A DNA stretch of 64,000 bases from Prosapia bicincta (GCA_036971475.1 JBAIZL010000002.1:235628643-235692642), one strand, 5' to 3'; positions 9,080-23,094 are shown, counted from the stretch's first letter. A program made the numbers and translations. Notes: a model not told the origin generated them from the letters alone.

Positions 9080-11658
9080 CAGTCGGCGCCGCTTATTGTG
9101 ATCACGGTTAATGTTATCATTCGGTTATTGTTATCGATTCATTGAAAAACAAACAAGGACGTATATTAATACATTGTAATTAGGCCGCTTATTGTAATCA
9201 TCTGTTCGCTTATTATTATCATTTAATTTGCCATTCAAAATCATATGCGTCAACGTATACTAGCATGGACCAAGTAAAAATGTCTACAAAGTAGTGTAAA
9301 CAGCACGTGCAACACACAATGACGCCCAATTCATAGAATGTTTATTTTTAGAATGAAAGAAATACTTTATAACGGTTTCAGCACTTAGCAGTTCTCAGAA
9401 TGTCTCCCTTACTCTTTGTTTACACAAACACCCTAGCCTCGCTTGAATCGTCTTTAGTTGTTTGTTAACATTAGTTGATGTTACTACTGAGCCATTTACA
9501 GTACAGTCCTACTGTATTTTTTAACAGTGAATTTTTATGAACGTTTATTACAGTATTTCAGTGTGATTTTATATAACTTAAATTTTAAAGATCTTTTTCG
9601 TTTGTTTTGTAGAGTTTAGTGTCACTTGAAGATTCAAAGGGCAGTATAGCAAGATGTCGGAATCTCAAAAGAAACGACGCGATTTAAGTCTTAAACAAAA
9701 ACTTGATATTCTAGATAGGTACAGTAAATTACCAAAAATGAGTCAAAGAAATGCTGCTTCTCAACTTGGCGTTTCTCAACCTCTCTTATGTAAAATATTG
9801 AACAACAAAGAAAAAATCTTGTCATTATCAAAGTGTAATGCAAATATTGACAACAAAAGACATCGTTCTGGGAAGGATCCGCAAGTGGAATCAGCTTTGA
9901 AATTGTGGTTTAAAAATGTTCGCAAAAAAGATGCTCGAGTTGACGGCCCACTAATGCGTCTAAAAGCTGAGGATCTTGCCAAAAAAATAGGAAAACAGGA
10001 TTTTAAAGCCACAGATGGATGGTTCAATCGATGGAAGAAAAGGGAAAACATTGTTTACAAGAAAACGTGTGGTGAAAAAGAAATGCTGATTTTATTGGAG
10101 CTGAGGACTGGTTACAATACGAATGACCAAAGATTTTGGTCGAGTATTCTCCTAGCTGCATATACAATGCAGATGAAACAGGACTTTATTATCGTGCTTT
10201 ACCCGAACATACTTACTTATTTAAAAATGAAATTGCTAACGGCTGTAAAATATGTAAACAAAGAATAACTGTTTTGTGTTGTGTTAACATGGTTGGTCAT
10301 AAAGAAAAACTCTTAATTATCGGTAAATCTAAAAATCCACATTGTTTTCAAGGTATCAAAAGCTACCGGTTGAATATCATTCAAACTCCAATGCTTGGAT
10401 GACATTAAAAATTTTTAATGAATGGCTGTCTAATTGGGATACCAGCCTCAAACACAACATTGTCCTTCTACTAGACAACTGCACTGCACATAATGACATA
10501 AGCACTACGCTAAAACACATCAAAGTGATTTACCTTCCGGCCAATACTACATCAATTATTCACCCATGTGACCAAGGCATAATTAAAAATCTCAAAAGTT
10601 TTTATCGACGAGAGATGCGTGCTAGAATTATAGAAAATATGGATGAATTTCAAACCCTTACCTCAAATGAATTGGCTAAAAAAACTTCTTTACTTGATGC
10701 TATTCATCTGATAGCAAAATCTTGGAATGAAGTTTCTGAAAAAACTGTGAAAAATTGCTTTAGAAAAGGTGGTTTTTTTGTTGAAGAAAATCGAGAGCAA
10801 GCTACATCTGAGGAAGACTCTGAAGAGAACTTGAAGCCTTTCGATTTGTCCTTAAAAGAATATACTTAGTGGATGGAAGTTGACGATAGTATTGAAACAG
10901 CAGCGAAAATGACTGAAGACGATATTTGTGAGGTAGTTGCTTCAATATCAAAAGTTACTGAAGAAGAAGAAGGCACCGATGATGACGAAAATGATAAATG
11001 TGTACCGCAAAGATCTAAGCAGGAAATTCACCAAGCTCTTGAGATTCTAAGGCAGTTTGTTCAACAAAAAGCAGAAAATTTCAACAAACATTATGAATAT
11101 GAACAATTAAAAACAATATTTTACGAGAAGACTACAGACAGTCACATATAGAGGAATTCTTCGTGAAAAAGTAAATGTAAATTTGAAGTGTAAATAAGAT
11201 TGAAGTGTTTTATAATGAAGTTTTATGTGTTAAAATGTTTTGATCAAGTGTTTTACGTAGTTCTATTTACTGTATTTTTTTCAATTATGCTAGATTCAGT
11301 GTTTAAAAAAAATCTACAGTCGAATAAAATAAACTGACATGAAATATGCCCACTAATTTTAACAAGTAGAAAACTAAATTACAGAAATTCTACTACTGTA
11401 CATAAAACTGTCCGGAATAGCATCAAAATTTGGTAAGTACAGTTTAATTATAGTGTTACAGAATTAGAATTACTTGATGTAATGATAGGCTTAAAGGTAG
11501 GATCGTTCAGAACAAACAGTTGTGGCAATAATACAGTGAGTTCAATGCAGTACGGCTGTAGACTACATCGTGATTAAGCGTTCGGTTATTGTTATCGTTC
11601 GGTTATTGTTATCAAATATGCTTCTGACAAATATGATCACAATAAGCGGCGCCGACTG
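9080..11658 (+). mobile_element. Tigger/pogo-type DNA transposon inserted in a TA tract
   Basis: The element starts CAGTCGGCGCCGCTTATTGTG and ends in the reverse complement (CACAATAAGCGGCGCCGACTG). TA follows and precedes it, within ATATATATA on the left and TATATATA on the right. CAG ends with TA duplication are typical of pogo/Tigger elements. CGGTTATTGTTATC motifs recur just inside both ends. It is 2579 bp, close to full length, with one transposase reading region broken by two frameshifts and a stop. It interrupts a TA microsatellite next to X-family PLE repeats. Confidence 0.92.
9654..11151 (+). pseudogene. Tigger-type transposase, two frameshifts and one stop
   Basis: The ATG at 9654 starts an N-terminal helix-turn-helix (LSLKQKLDILDRY ... 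RNAASQLGVSQPLLCKIL) followed by a CENP-B/Tc5-type DNA-binding domain (ALKLWFKNVRKKDARVDGPL ... TDGWFNRWKKR). After a frameshift near 10090-10140 the DDE domain continues as SCIYNADETGLYYRALPE (first Asp). After a second shift near 10340-10380 come IVLLLDNCTAHN (second Asp) and IIHPCDQGIIKNLKSFYRR (third Asp). An in-frame TAG at 10867 precedes an acidic tail to 11151. All three catalytic aspartates survive but in different frames, so the copy cannot make transposase. It was probably active fairly recently. Confidence 0.9.
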
Positions 11659-11699
<41 letters not shown>

Positions 11700-11700
<1 letters not shown>

Positions 11701-11822
11701 TTTTGGACTCGGAGACCGACAGATTTACCTTGGTAAGAGTCCACTCTGTAGTCTTGAAATAGAAACACATAAAAGCACTTAACCAGTGCAACGGAAAAAC
11801 AATGGATAACATAAAATTTCAA

Positions 11823-11825
<3 letters not shown>
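11700..11825 (-). repeat. Truncated X arm joined to the end of a Y unit
   Basis: X-unit sequence (TTTTGGACTCGGAGACCGAC ... AAAAGCACTTAA) runs to about 11782. It is then followed without a gap by CAGTGCAACGGAAAAACAATGGATAAC, the outer end of a Y unit. (TA)n follows. The junction implies a deletion or template switch between two PLE families. A (GA)n run at 11677-11699 precedes it. Confidence 0.65.
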
Positions 11826-11881
<56 letters not shown>

Positions 11882-11973
11882 ATTTTTAAGATGAAATTTT
11901 TCTTGATAAAATGTATATGTTTAATCAAACCAATTTCATACAAGAATAAAACCTTTTTTAAATTTTATTATAA

Positions 11974-12018
11974 AGTTTAAGCTTTTCGCCGATTAGCATT
12001 ATCGGCATTATCAAAACT
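11974..12018 (-). ncRNA. Hammerhead-like module, PLE-3 family
   Basis: On the minus strand: AGTT (outer stem), TTGATAA box, T, GCCGAT-AATGCTA-ATCGGC hairpin (6 bp), GAA, AAGCTT (perfect palindrome), A, AACT (pairs with AGTT). It has the same layout as the modules at 5766 and 23670 but with a different stem sequence, so pairing has been kept while sequence changed. The box differs from CUGANGA at two positions. Confidence 0.4.
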
Positions 12019-12331
12019 AACTTAGCACACTTCTAACTTATTCTGTTCCTACATCAAGACTACTCATATACAAATTGTACTACGTTCAAACAGATAATTT
12101 TATTGACTTACTGTGCCTGAACAAATAGATAACATTGATTCTTATTCGATTACTCTTTCATTTCCGGAATATCATTAAATATGCTAAAGATTGTGTTGTG
12201 CTTAGATTTTGTTTGTACTTGTTCATGAATGAGTCTATCTGTAATTCTATGTTTGTATATTTCCATATTTTCCAAGATATTCATTTTTAATCCCTTCTCC
12301 ACGTGTTTAATTAGCGTTATATTCTCTATTT

Positions 12332-13096
12332 TTGGGAACTCATGATTATTTAGTATACAATTATATACAATATATACCTATTTACAAAGAGAATAATAAA
12401 TTAAATTTTTCTTTTTTTTTAGAAAACCCACACAAACTGATAAAATTATATCAAATTACTCAAACCATCCATATGATCAAAAATTTGCATGTTTTTATAA
12501 CTTATTGTATGAATAAAGTTCCATTAAATCAAAACAATAGAACTAGGGAATTAAACATTATATATCAAATTGTAGTGAATAATGTATATAGAAGGGAAAC
12601 AATTATTAAACTAAATAATAATGTGCTTAAAAAATTGGGAAATAATATTAGTAAAATTGAGAATGCAACATATAAAAATAAAATAATTTGGTCCAAATTC
12701 TTATTTACGGGGTTTGAAGTTACACCTATTGTTAAGTTATTTAAAAATACTAATATCAAGATGGTTTATTATACAAATAATAAAATAAATAAGTTTTTAA
12801 AGACAGATATTGAATCTAAATATTATAATATAAATGAAGTTTATAGTATAAAATGTAATGATTGCCAAAAATATTATGTAGGACAAACTAAAAAGAAAAT
12901 AAAAGAACGATACAAAGAGCATTTGAATGCATTCAAAAAACCGGAAATTTATAAGTCTAATCTTGTGACACATTGTATACTAAATAATCATGAGTTTCCA
13001 AAAATAGAGAATATAACGCAAGTGCAGAAAACACTTCATATTTTTTCCCAAAAATGTAGCTACTATGATGAACAATGTATTCCAAAACAACATTAA
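12332..13096 (+). pseudogene. PLE-3 linker and GIY-YIG endonuclease
   Basis: A 254-codon frame; only the part after about residue 25 is element sequence in the right direction, since the start lies at the inverted junction. Residues 168-195 contain NEVYSIKCNDCQKYYVGQTK, the GIY-YIG core in the form V-Y...Y-V-G with the CxxC insert, and then KERYKEHLNAF. The first half resembles the RT thumb/linker of PLEs. The catalytic RT domain is absent. The frame contains no stops but cannot be a complete protein. Confidence 0.65.
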
Positions 13097-13117
13097 ATTT
13101 ATGTAACTACTATAATC

Positions 13118-13215
13118 AATAAAATTAGACGATTGCCGAATGTACAGGAGTGTATTTCCATGTAATCTAGGAGGGTCTGAGTCCCATCTACCTCAAATTA
13201 TCGAGACTCTACTGT
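13118..13215 (-). mobile_element. Fragment of the CAGTAGAGTCTC MITE family
   Basis: The segment ending TTATCGAGACTCTACTGTA is the reverse complement of the left end of the MITEs at 16724, 56192 and 63681, including the TTACATGGAAATAC part. Only about 95 bp remain. Confidence 0.7.
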
Positions 13216-13568
13216 AGTTTGTCTTGCCTAAAAATGTATCAAGATGAACACTTTGTTATGTAATTAGAATGTTTTATTCTTGGAGGTTAACTGTGATTCA
13301 TGAATTAAAAAAATCAATGAATAAAAATGTATTCTAACTAATAGTTTCATTATAGCTATTGATATTTAATTATTAAACAAATTTAGCACGAGCTTATAGT
13401 TTACCCATGTTTTCAAAATGCTTATTATTGACTGACATATACTAATAAATCAGAAAATAATATTTCTTTCAGGGTTTTCTATTTAGAATTTGGTAAATTT
13501 TGGTTTTGTTGACAAATATAGTCTTACAATAATATTTTCATACAATTAACGTTTCAAAACCTATCAAG

Positions 13569-13574
13569 TTTATT
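13569..13574 (-). terminator. Possible poly(A) signal of the IR gene
   Basis: AATAAA on the minus strand, about 155 bases after the IR stop codon. AATAAA is frequent by chance in such AT-rich DNA, so this is weak. Confidence 0.2.
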
Positions 13575-13727
13575 GTTTAAATTAACTAAACACATTTTCA
13601 TTTGTTTAAATATATGTGATAATACACATAAAAATAATTTATATTAGATATAACAAAAACAGAATCACCATTTATAATATGATATTTTCAACCTTGTACA
13701 TTTATACATTTTTCAATTTTAATAATA

Positions 13728-13947
13728 TTACTTTACAGTGTTTCTTTTATACACCTTATCATATAATATTTCTATTTGAAGAATTATACAGCTAAACAAT
13801 GTAAGAAGACAAAAACCCCCTAAAATAGGATATATATGAACCAAGCCTATCTGTAGTGTTTTATCACCTCCAGTTGTTGCTATCCTTATGGTCATATACT
13901 TCTTTTCTAGGTAAGATAAAATACCTGTTTCTCGTAGATGGAATATG
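13728..13947 (-). CDS. IR exon I (M4 and C-terminus)
   Basis: Acceptor ATTTACAG, ends in TAA. 220 nt. It continues S2 with IFHLRETGILSYLEKKYM (the usual L-x-E-x-G-I-L before M4), then LQIGLVHIYPILGGFCLLTL and SCIILQIEIL, the M4 helix, and a short basic tail VYKRNTVK. Phase fits exon H, 7.1 kb upstream in the gene. Confidence 0.92.
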
Positions 13948-16900
13948 CTGTAAATAAAAAAAATAAAAATTAATTATACGGTAGCACCTTGTTGGGTTGG
14001 CTCCATTAAACTTTTATCTCTGTATAACCTGGGCCAGGCTAGAAAATTTAAAAAAACAAAATATTAAACCCTATTTTAAAATTATTTTACACGACAGTTT
14101 GGATGATTGATCCAAAGCAAAAAGAGCTAAAAATGAAATATTGGATAATGCATTATATGTTTGGCTTTATGTAGAAAAGTAACAAGGTTCAACAGTTCTT
14201 TGGTTCAAGGTTTAACAGAGACCTATTATACAACAAAAAATCCTCATCTTAAAAACACATTTGCTTTGGATTCCAGTCAAGGCGGGAAGAAATATCAAAG
14301 TATTTACAACTTACTACGATTGGAGAAAATTTATCTAATAACATTTACACAGCTGATAAATTTGAATGTATAAAGAGTTTGTACAAAAAGGTATCTTATT
14401 TGCAGAACCCATTTATAATCCCAACAAAACTGACATATTCTATTGGATACTACTAAAGAAAAAGGTCATGAAAATTGATGAGTCTGCAAAATCATTAATA
14501 AAAAAGGAGCGCCTCATAATGGTTTGCAACACAGCATCAGACACACATAAATTGAGCAGAAACCTTGTCCCCGAAGTTCACGTTCCACGACCTACCTATT
14601 TGTGCCTGGTGATGATGGACACTGTAGGGCCGAAACGCTCTAGTACAGCCGCAGTCAAAATATGATCGCACCCGACTTACCAAATCCTGGTACATGTGGT
14701 GTGTCGAGCGTGATCTGCCAGTGAATAAATTTCTGGACTTTGTTTTTCAAAAACCAACCATTGGTTTAAACATATTTTATACTTTTGATATACTAAAATT
14801 TTATATATATTTAACTTTCTTATGGCTTTAATTTACTGAATTAGTTTTTTACTGGTTGCTGGTTGGAAAAATTTCATACAATTTTAATTACTAATTTTAC
14901 CACAGGTTATGTTTAATAATTTTGAAACAATTTTCGTTTGTTCTTACTTGTGTTTTAATAGCTTTTAAAAATTAAAATTTCCATTTCTCTTACATCATAT
15001 ATTTTTCTACGTTAAATTCCTGTAAATATTTGTTATTTGTATTTCTAGTAATTTTATATGTAATTCTTTACACTTGATATTAATTCAAATTTCTTATAAA
15101 ATTCTTAATTGTTTGTAAGTCTGATCTTAGTATCAAGTTTAACAGTTGATTGAATAATACATGAATTTATGTAAAACGTTAATTTTCTAATTTTGTATCT
15201 TAAGATAATAGAACTTGTTGCTTAATATTTCATCTTATTTTCAATTCATTATCAATGATGTTAATACAGTCAAAAAATTAGTCATTTGTTTATATATTCT
15301 TTATTTTATTAATTTTCAATAAGAGAATAACTTTTTTACATATTTTGAAATTTTATTACATGAATTTAAAAAATTGTTCACTATATTTAATAAATGGTTA
15401 ATGATATTAAAATTAAGACTTGCCATAAAAACTCTCACTGGGATGGCTGTGATCGTCCTGGTTTTGCTGGAGTCTTCATTCTGCATACATCGTCACCGAT
15501 CGATTTTAGAGCCGTATTATCACTTATTATTACATTTTACGCTGTTAAAAAATTGTAGTTCATTTCGCGGGTGATCGACAGCAGGTCATCTTCACGTCCA
15601 TCTGGGCTTGGTGTTGTCCTCAACCACGGAACAGCATCCTCGATTCTCTTTCTTAATCTCTAACAGAACACGTCCATCCTCCACTAAAGCCGATTGCCGA
15701 GTCCCCAATATTCCTCGCTAGCGGGCTCACCCCTCCCTGCTACCTGATTTATCGGTTGTACAAGACCTGTTTGGAGTTGTGTGACAGTGTCTTAATTTAC
15801 CTTTCTGAATTATATTTTTGTACGTTTTTTTGCTGAGGCTTTATATATGTCACTACTCGTGTAATACATTGATATTTTTTGACACCATATCCTTTTTTAC
15901 CATTCAAGAAGTTGTTACAAACTTGAATCACAGTTCTAGCCCTTTCCGTTCGCAAGTTGTACCTTTAAGTCACTTGAAAAATTTATATATCTGCACTGAA
16001 CACTTTTCAAAGACTTTAGGAACTTATTTAACCATTTATTAATTACATTGTTTAAGACTTTTGTTAATAAATTTACTACTTTACAATAATTTGTTTATTT
16101 ATTAATTTCTTTCTTCTTGTCATAAAACAATACTCTTTGACTTTATGTTTTATAATTTTATTTTCATATTTTATTTTTATGTTTCGGATTGTTACAAATA
16201 ACAAAAATTTATTTTATATTAAATCTTACAAGCTAGAAGAAATAACTAATTTCCTGCATTTGCTCCGTTTTGTGAACAAAGTCGACCTGTTCAGGCCGGC
16301 CTTGCTTACTTGAAAAGATAACAACATTGCTAGTCCACAATGTTTCATAGCAGCGATGTCATTTCTTAACTTTCATAATTTAATATTTTTAAAAGATTTT
16401 GCCACAAACAAAATCTTTCCTTTTGAGACTTTTTGGTCGTCTCAATCTGCCAAGTAAATAGCTGATCAATAGGTGTATTACTGTCAAATAATTATCACCT
16501 AATGAGAACACATTTTACAGCTAATGGACCAAGGTGATTTTGAGAGCATCAAGTATATCTATAGCATGCTAACCCAAGTGACGAGACAAAGAACATCATG
16601 TGGTGTAAATTTTAAAACAATTTAATATCAAAATTGTTTTGTTGGGTTACCTAACAGAAATTTTATTTTAGTTAATTTTTATTAAATAATTATAATTAAT
16701 GTAAATAAGGTAATTTAATTACAAATAGAGTCTCGGTAATTCGAGATAGATGAGATTACCGAAAACTCAGATTTCAAGGAAATACGTTCCTGTACTTAAG
16801 AAAAAATAAGTGTTTTAATGAACCTAGGAAATAGTACTATAATTAAGAATGTGCAAAATCAGTTTTAATCACTTTATATGGGCATTTAATGAAAGCACAA

Positions 16901-17506
16901 CTCATTTCCTTTGCATACCATATTAATATTAACATATCTTGGAAGCCCAACTCATTTCCTTTGCATATTAATATAAACATATCTTGGAAGCTCGATTCAT
17001 TTCCTTTGTATACCGTATTGATATGGACATTTCTTGGAAGACAGACTCATTTCCTTTGTATACTATATAGTTATAAACATTTTTTGGAAGTCTGATTCAT
17101 CATTTTCTTTCAAATAGAAATAGGCTCGAATTAAACGGAACCTTGAAGTATCGGGACTCGGAATATCGAGACTCTACTATACTTATAAAACCTATGTATA
17201 ATAAAAAAGGTGTTCTACCACATAACCTGTAATATAAAATCAGCTTTTTAACGAAGTCATATGTTATACTTACTTTAAGCCAAATGGGAAAAAATATCTG
17301 CATTGCATATCTTGCCGCTTTGTGAAATGTTTTTCTCCCATATAAAACTAAAATTAATTCATTAACAAATTTAAATAATGATTTAATATTTGAAAAAAAA
17401 TGTATTAACATCAATTATCATCCAATGCAAATTAAAAAAAAATATATTTGAACTTGAGTGGATAAATAAAAAGTATTTTTTTAATGATTGAACATTTGAA
17501 CAACAT

Positions 17507-17541
<35 letters not shown>

Positions 17542-17865
17542 CTTTATATACATAAAAAAAAATATATATATATTTTACGTTGTCCATTATTTTTCCATTG
17601 CACTGACTTTATGAAGTTGATATATTACTATTGTAATGTATCACTAGTATATTATCCATCACTAAGTGCAATAATTTTACCTTGTGTGATAAGGCACTTT
17701 TCGGTCACTTGACCATTGTCAAATCACTGATTTTTTTTTTCTAAAAAATAATTAGTGATTCGACAATGGTCAAATGACCGAAAAGTGCCTCATCACACAA
17801 GGTAAAATTATTGCACTTAGTGGTGGATAAAAGTATTTACAATAGTAATATAGTAATATATCAAC

Positions 17866-17910
<45 letters not shown>

Positions 17911-20900
17911 CTAGGTTTTGCAACACTGTTTTCTTGTACTCACTTATCACTTTCACTACATGTACTTAAACAAGAATCTTACTTGGTATTTATGCGAGTT
18001 AACTTTCAAAGATTGGTAGTATCTCCATCATCGGGCATCACTGACTGGGGGTTGTAGTAGACTGCAAGCTGTGTGAAATTTCTGTTGTCACGAGGTGTGG
18101 TGTACCGTTATGTTCTGTTTTCGGATTCACTGCACTTAGCGAGTCTTTTAAGTTTGTCTTGGGGTTAATTTTGTCTATTAGGTTGAATAATTTATCATTT
18201 TTTGATTTTATTTGTATTTATTTGTTTATGATATTATATTGATGTTTATAAATTTGTAGTTGTTCCCAGATATTCATTTTGAGGCCTTTTTGTACTTTTT
18301 TTATTAGGTGTACGTTTTCTAATGTGGGGAATGTGTGTTTGTTTTTGATGGCGTGTGTAGCTAAGATTGAGTTATAAGTTTCTGGTTTGATGTATGCATT
18401 GAGGTGTTCTTGATATCTGTCTTTTAATTTCTTTTTTGTTTGGCCTATGCATATTTTATTGCAGTCAGGGCATTCGATTTTTTATATTCCGTTATTAAGT
18501 GTGGGGCATATTTTTTCCAGTTGGTTTATTTTATTGATTATGTTTCCTGTGTTTTTGTAAGCTATGTTAATATTATTATTTTTTTAGTTATTCTTTTAAT
18601 GTTGTACCCTGTATATGTGAATGTGGCCCATTTTGTTGTTGTTTGTAGTTCGATTTTAGATTGTTTTAATTTATTTAATAATTTAAATTCTAATTTATCT
18701 AAGGTTTTCCTAATGTCACCATTTTTTGGGCTATTTGATATATTATTTGTTTTTCTTTGGCTTTTTCCTCATTTTTTAGAGGCAGTTTTAGCATTCCATA
18801 TAAGAGAGAGTTGTAAGCAGCCATTTTATGTTGTGGGGGATGGTTAGAGTAGTTTGGTATTGTATTAATGGTTTGTATGGGTTTCCTATAAATTGAGTAT
18901 TCAATCTTACTCGTATTTCTGGTTATTGTTAGGTCTCGAGAGTTTATTTTATTGTTTATTTCTTCTTCCATGGGGAACTTTATGTTAGGGTGTAATTTGT
19001 TGATTTCATTTAGGATGATATCATTATTTATTGCTTTATTTTGTGAGATGTATAATCCATCGTCAACGTATCGTATCCAATGTCCATTGGGGTCGTGTGT
19101 TTTTATGATGTGTGTGCTTAATTTGTCAAGGTTTTGGAGGTAAATTTCTGATATACTTGAGAGGGGTGATCCCATTGCTAAGCCATCTATTTGTTTATAT
19201 ATCTTATTATTAAATGTGAAATAGTTTTAAAGTATGGTCTTTAGGCATTTTGTAATTTGGTTTGTGTATTTGGGGTTGGTTTTAAGGTCAGTTAATTAGT
19301 TTTTTATTATTTGGATGGTTTTGTTTATTGGTATATTAGAGTACATGTTTGTGATATCAAATGATATAAATTTGATGTTTTCGGTTATGTTTATTGTTTT
19401 TAGTATTTCGGTTAATTTAATTGAGTTTTTATGGTATATTTATTTTCCAATTTAAGTTTGTGTTTTAGGTTATTGGCGATTATTTGTGATATTTTATAGG
19501 CAGGTGCATTTTTAAAAATTATTAGGGGTCTTATGGGATTGTTGATTTTATGTATTTTATTGAGGCCGTTCATTTTGGGGGATTGGGATTGTCTATTGTG
19601 TATTGGTAAGGGTTTTTTTGGCTGAATAAATTGTCATTGTTTTTTGCTAATTGTATGTTTTCGTTTTGGTATTTTTTAGTGGGATCTTTGTTTAATACTA
19701 TGCAATTGTTGGATTTTATGAATTCTTCTGTTTTTTTGTTATATTCTGTTTTTGATATGATTACTGTAGCGTTGCTTTTGTTGCAATTATTTCATTTTTA
19801 ATAGTTTTTGTTTCAATTTGTTTATTTGGATTATTTGTATTTTATTTTTGATGTGTTTTCCTTTTTTGATTTTTTGATGATGATTTTGTTGATTTCGTGT
19901 GATGGTGTGTTTTTAATGTTATCTTGATTTTCGTAATTTATAAGGTTTATTGCCAGTTCTGTTTCTACTATGAGGCATTCTATTGTGCTTTGTAATTTTG
20001 GTTTCATGTTGGTTTTAGTGATATTTTGGAGTATCTTTACTTCTCCTTTGGTGAAATTCGTTTTTGTAAGGTTTCACACAGCTCGCAGTCTACTACAACC
20101 ACCAGTCAGTGATGCGCGATGATGGAGATACTACCAATCTTTGAAAGTTAATTCGCATAAATACCAAGTAAGATTCTTGTTTAAGTACATATAGTGAAAG
20201 TGATATATATATATTTTATAAAATGGAATTTTCTCTACACATCAATGTGATTTTTACCGATTTTTTTACTTTTCTAATTGTCAGTATTCCAACTAGAGCA
20301 AATAATTTCAGTTGATACCCTATAAAATGTTATGCTTAGTATACGAGCATCTATTACTCCACCGTTTACTTATCATCTCAGAATAATACTCTAGCACAGC
20401 AGATGTCATAAGCACTTCAGAATTTCTTTGATGTGTTTTCATTGTGTTGGTTTTTTCCACAGAAGTCCTTTGTTCTTTAAATGCTTTATAATATTTTAAT
20501 TTAAAGACGCAACCCCAAGGACTGTTGTTTGCAAAGACAGGGGAGAAAAACCAATTGTAATCCCTCAAAATAGTCTTGTAAAGAAACTCAAATGTTAGTA
20601 ATTAATTTTATATATGATTATAAGAGAATATAATTCTATAATTATGACAAGGTTATGCAAAATTAATAAGTAGCATATTAGGTATTGAAATGTTTGCTAC
20701 TTCTATTCATTTTAAAAACATAAAAATTTGGTATACAATATCAAGTGCACAGTGGTGCATTGTATTATAATAAAAATATTAGAAACAACCCCAGTACCAC
20801 AAAAATAATAAAAAATACAGTTCTTTTTGTCTGTATTTCATCATAGACTGATTAATGATAAGGATAATGATTGTAATTCTGTAATAAGATCCTCTGATGA

Positions 20901-23007
20901 TGGTCTTCGAAATGTAAATAAGGGTTTAATCTTAGGTAACTTGTATTATCAGTTATTTTTGTGGTATTGGGGTTGTTTTCATTATTTTTATAGCAATAAA
21001 AATGTGGAATTAAACCAAAATTTTATTTTCGGGTTATACATACAATAGTAATTACCAGTAATCTATTATTGAAGAATAAGGCGAGTTCTTAGGCATACCA
21101 AATCCAGCAGTGAATGAGAAGTATTTTCCTGGAATAGCAGATATTAAACACCTTGTTGAATTCATGAGTGGTTCGGTAATTTTTTTAGGAGTGAACAGTA
21201 TACTGTTTGTATTACACACAGAGTCCAAAGCTTTCTTTACATCAATCACTTGATTTTCAGGCTTCTTAAAATGTTTTTCCCAAAGTAATTTCATTTCATT
21301 ATTTGAAGATGTCTTTAATTAAAACAAAAATTAAAATATTAGGATATGTAAGTAGAGTATACATAAAAATAAAATACAAAGGTAACATAATACTGAATGG
21401 TTATGAGTATCTATTATATGAGTACATGTGTCCAGAAACACTCAGGATGTCCTTGGAATATACAACACTAGCATATTTTCAACTTCAAATTTTGACTTGT
21501 TTTGGTGTGTAGTCTGTTTTTTGTTGTTAATTGGTGGGTCTAAATTGTATTAGATTCTACATTTAACACAAACTGACCGATTTTTGAGAACTGTAAAACA
21601 TTCCTGAGTAATAACAGCTTGAAGCAAATGTGATGTAATTTTTTATTGTAAATAAATAAAAACTCCTTAGTTACTGAAATAAATTCTACAAATCGATTAG
21701 CTGCACACTGCATACAGGTTAAATAATGGTTGATAACTAGCACAAGGCAAACTTAAACAGTGATTTCAGTACTTATTTTCCTAAATAATTGCTTATCCCT
21801 ACTGAGTAAATTCATAGCTCCCTTAGCTGCATACCAATCCGTTTTTTCCATTGGTTGAAGTAATGCTGGAAGTCTTTGTGAGAGAATTTATAAGGTCACA
21901 GATTTTTGCTTCACCTCTTATATCGACTCAAACAGGCAGACTTATTTCTTTTCAGGCAGACTTCATTTTCAGAAAACTCACACGGTGCTAAATCAGGAGA
22001 GTACAATGGATGTTCGAGCTTTGGAGTGCCTCTAGTGGCTAAATAACACCTCACCCAAGTTATGGGCAGGTGCGTTGTTTTGGTGCATGATTCACAACTC
22101 TGTCCGTTTCTTATGAACTCACTCTCGCTTTGTTGCCCAAACTTTCAAATAGTAGGTTTGGCTTACAGTGTGACCCTCTGAAACCCATTCAATCATTACA
22201 ATGTCATTGTCGAAAAAAAAAACGATTAGCATGGCTTTAAATTTTTATTTTGTCATTCTTGCTTTTCTCATTCTTGGCAATGCTCGGGTTTTTCAGTCCG
22301 TGGATTGCCACTTAGTCTAAACATCGTATTGAAATATCCAGGTTTCATTGCAAGTGATGATGATTTCCATCAATTCAGGGTATTTTTCTAACTTCTGAAG
22401 AAAATCTGGCACGATCTGTTGATGGACGCACATTTGGTCAGGGGTCAAATTATTTAGGACAAACTTTACAGACATTAATCATGTTCTATTCACCATGTAA
22501 AATTTTTCTGACATTTTTTAATTGGTGTTTACAGCAATCATCCAAATGCATATATGATGATCTCTAGATACAATTTCATTGATTTGGGTAACTGTTTGCG
22601 AAGTTGAAACAGGGACAGGTTGACGTGGATGTTGTTTATCTGCAGTACTCTCTTGGTCTTCAGAAAACCATTTACATCATTCAAAATGTGTGTATGGATT
22701 GGATTACTCTCATCATTGACCTTTTTGCACAACTTATAACACTCAATCTGAGTTTTTTAAATTTAATGAGGAATTTGGCATTAATCCATTGCCAAATGGT
22801 TGTCACACATATTATTGGCACAAAAAAAAAACTTGTTTGTTTCTAGCCTCTACAGGAAAAATTCTACTTTAGCGACCAAAACATGTTCTGTAATTGAAAA
22901 GTAGGCATTTCTAGCTACTCAGTGCTCCATTGGTTTCCCCGTACTCTTCTAGGATGTTTTCTGAGTGTGAAGGCTCGTTATTTAATAGCCAGACCTCGAG
23001 TACATGT

Positions 23008-23094
<87 letters not shown>

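Larger units (their letters stand above)
11880..13100 (+). mobile_element. Penelope-like element (PLE-3), 5'-truncated with inverted end
   Basis: The left part (about 11880-12360) is the element's 3' region on the minus strand. It includes a C-terminal frame that mirrors 12977-13015 and a terminal repeat with a hairpin module at 11974-12018. The right part (12330-13096) reads on the plus strand through the endonuclease. The inverted copies share GTATACTAAATAATCATGAG and the following 40 bases. The right terminal repeat is missing; a MITE fragment begins at about 13118. Confidence 0.7.

Noticed and set aside
17226..17338. Minus-strand segment with acceptor and donor signals reading FYMGEKHFTKRQDM
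   Set aside because: In the phase required after IR exon H it reads into a stop (LA*), and exon H joins directly to exon I.
20320..20568. 82-codon minus-strand ORF (FFSPVFANNSPWG) next to IR exon H
   Set aside because: It looked like a C-terminal IR exon, but joining to exon H gives TGA at the split codon and it has no M4; the 13728-13947 exon fits in phase and content.
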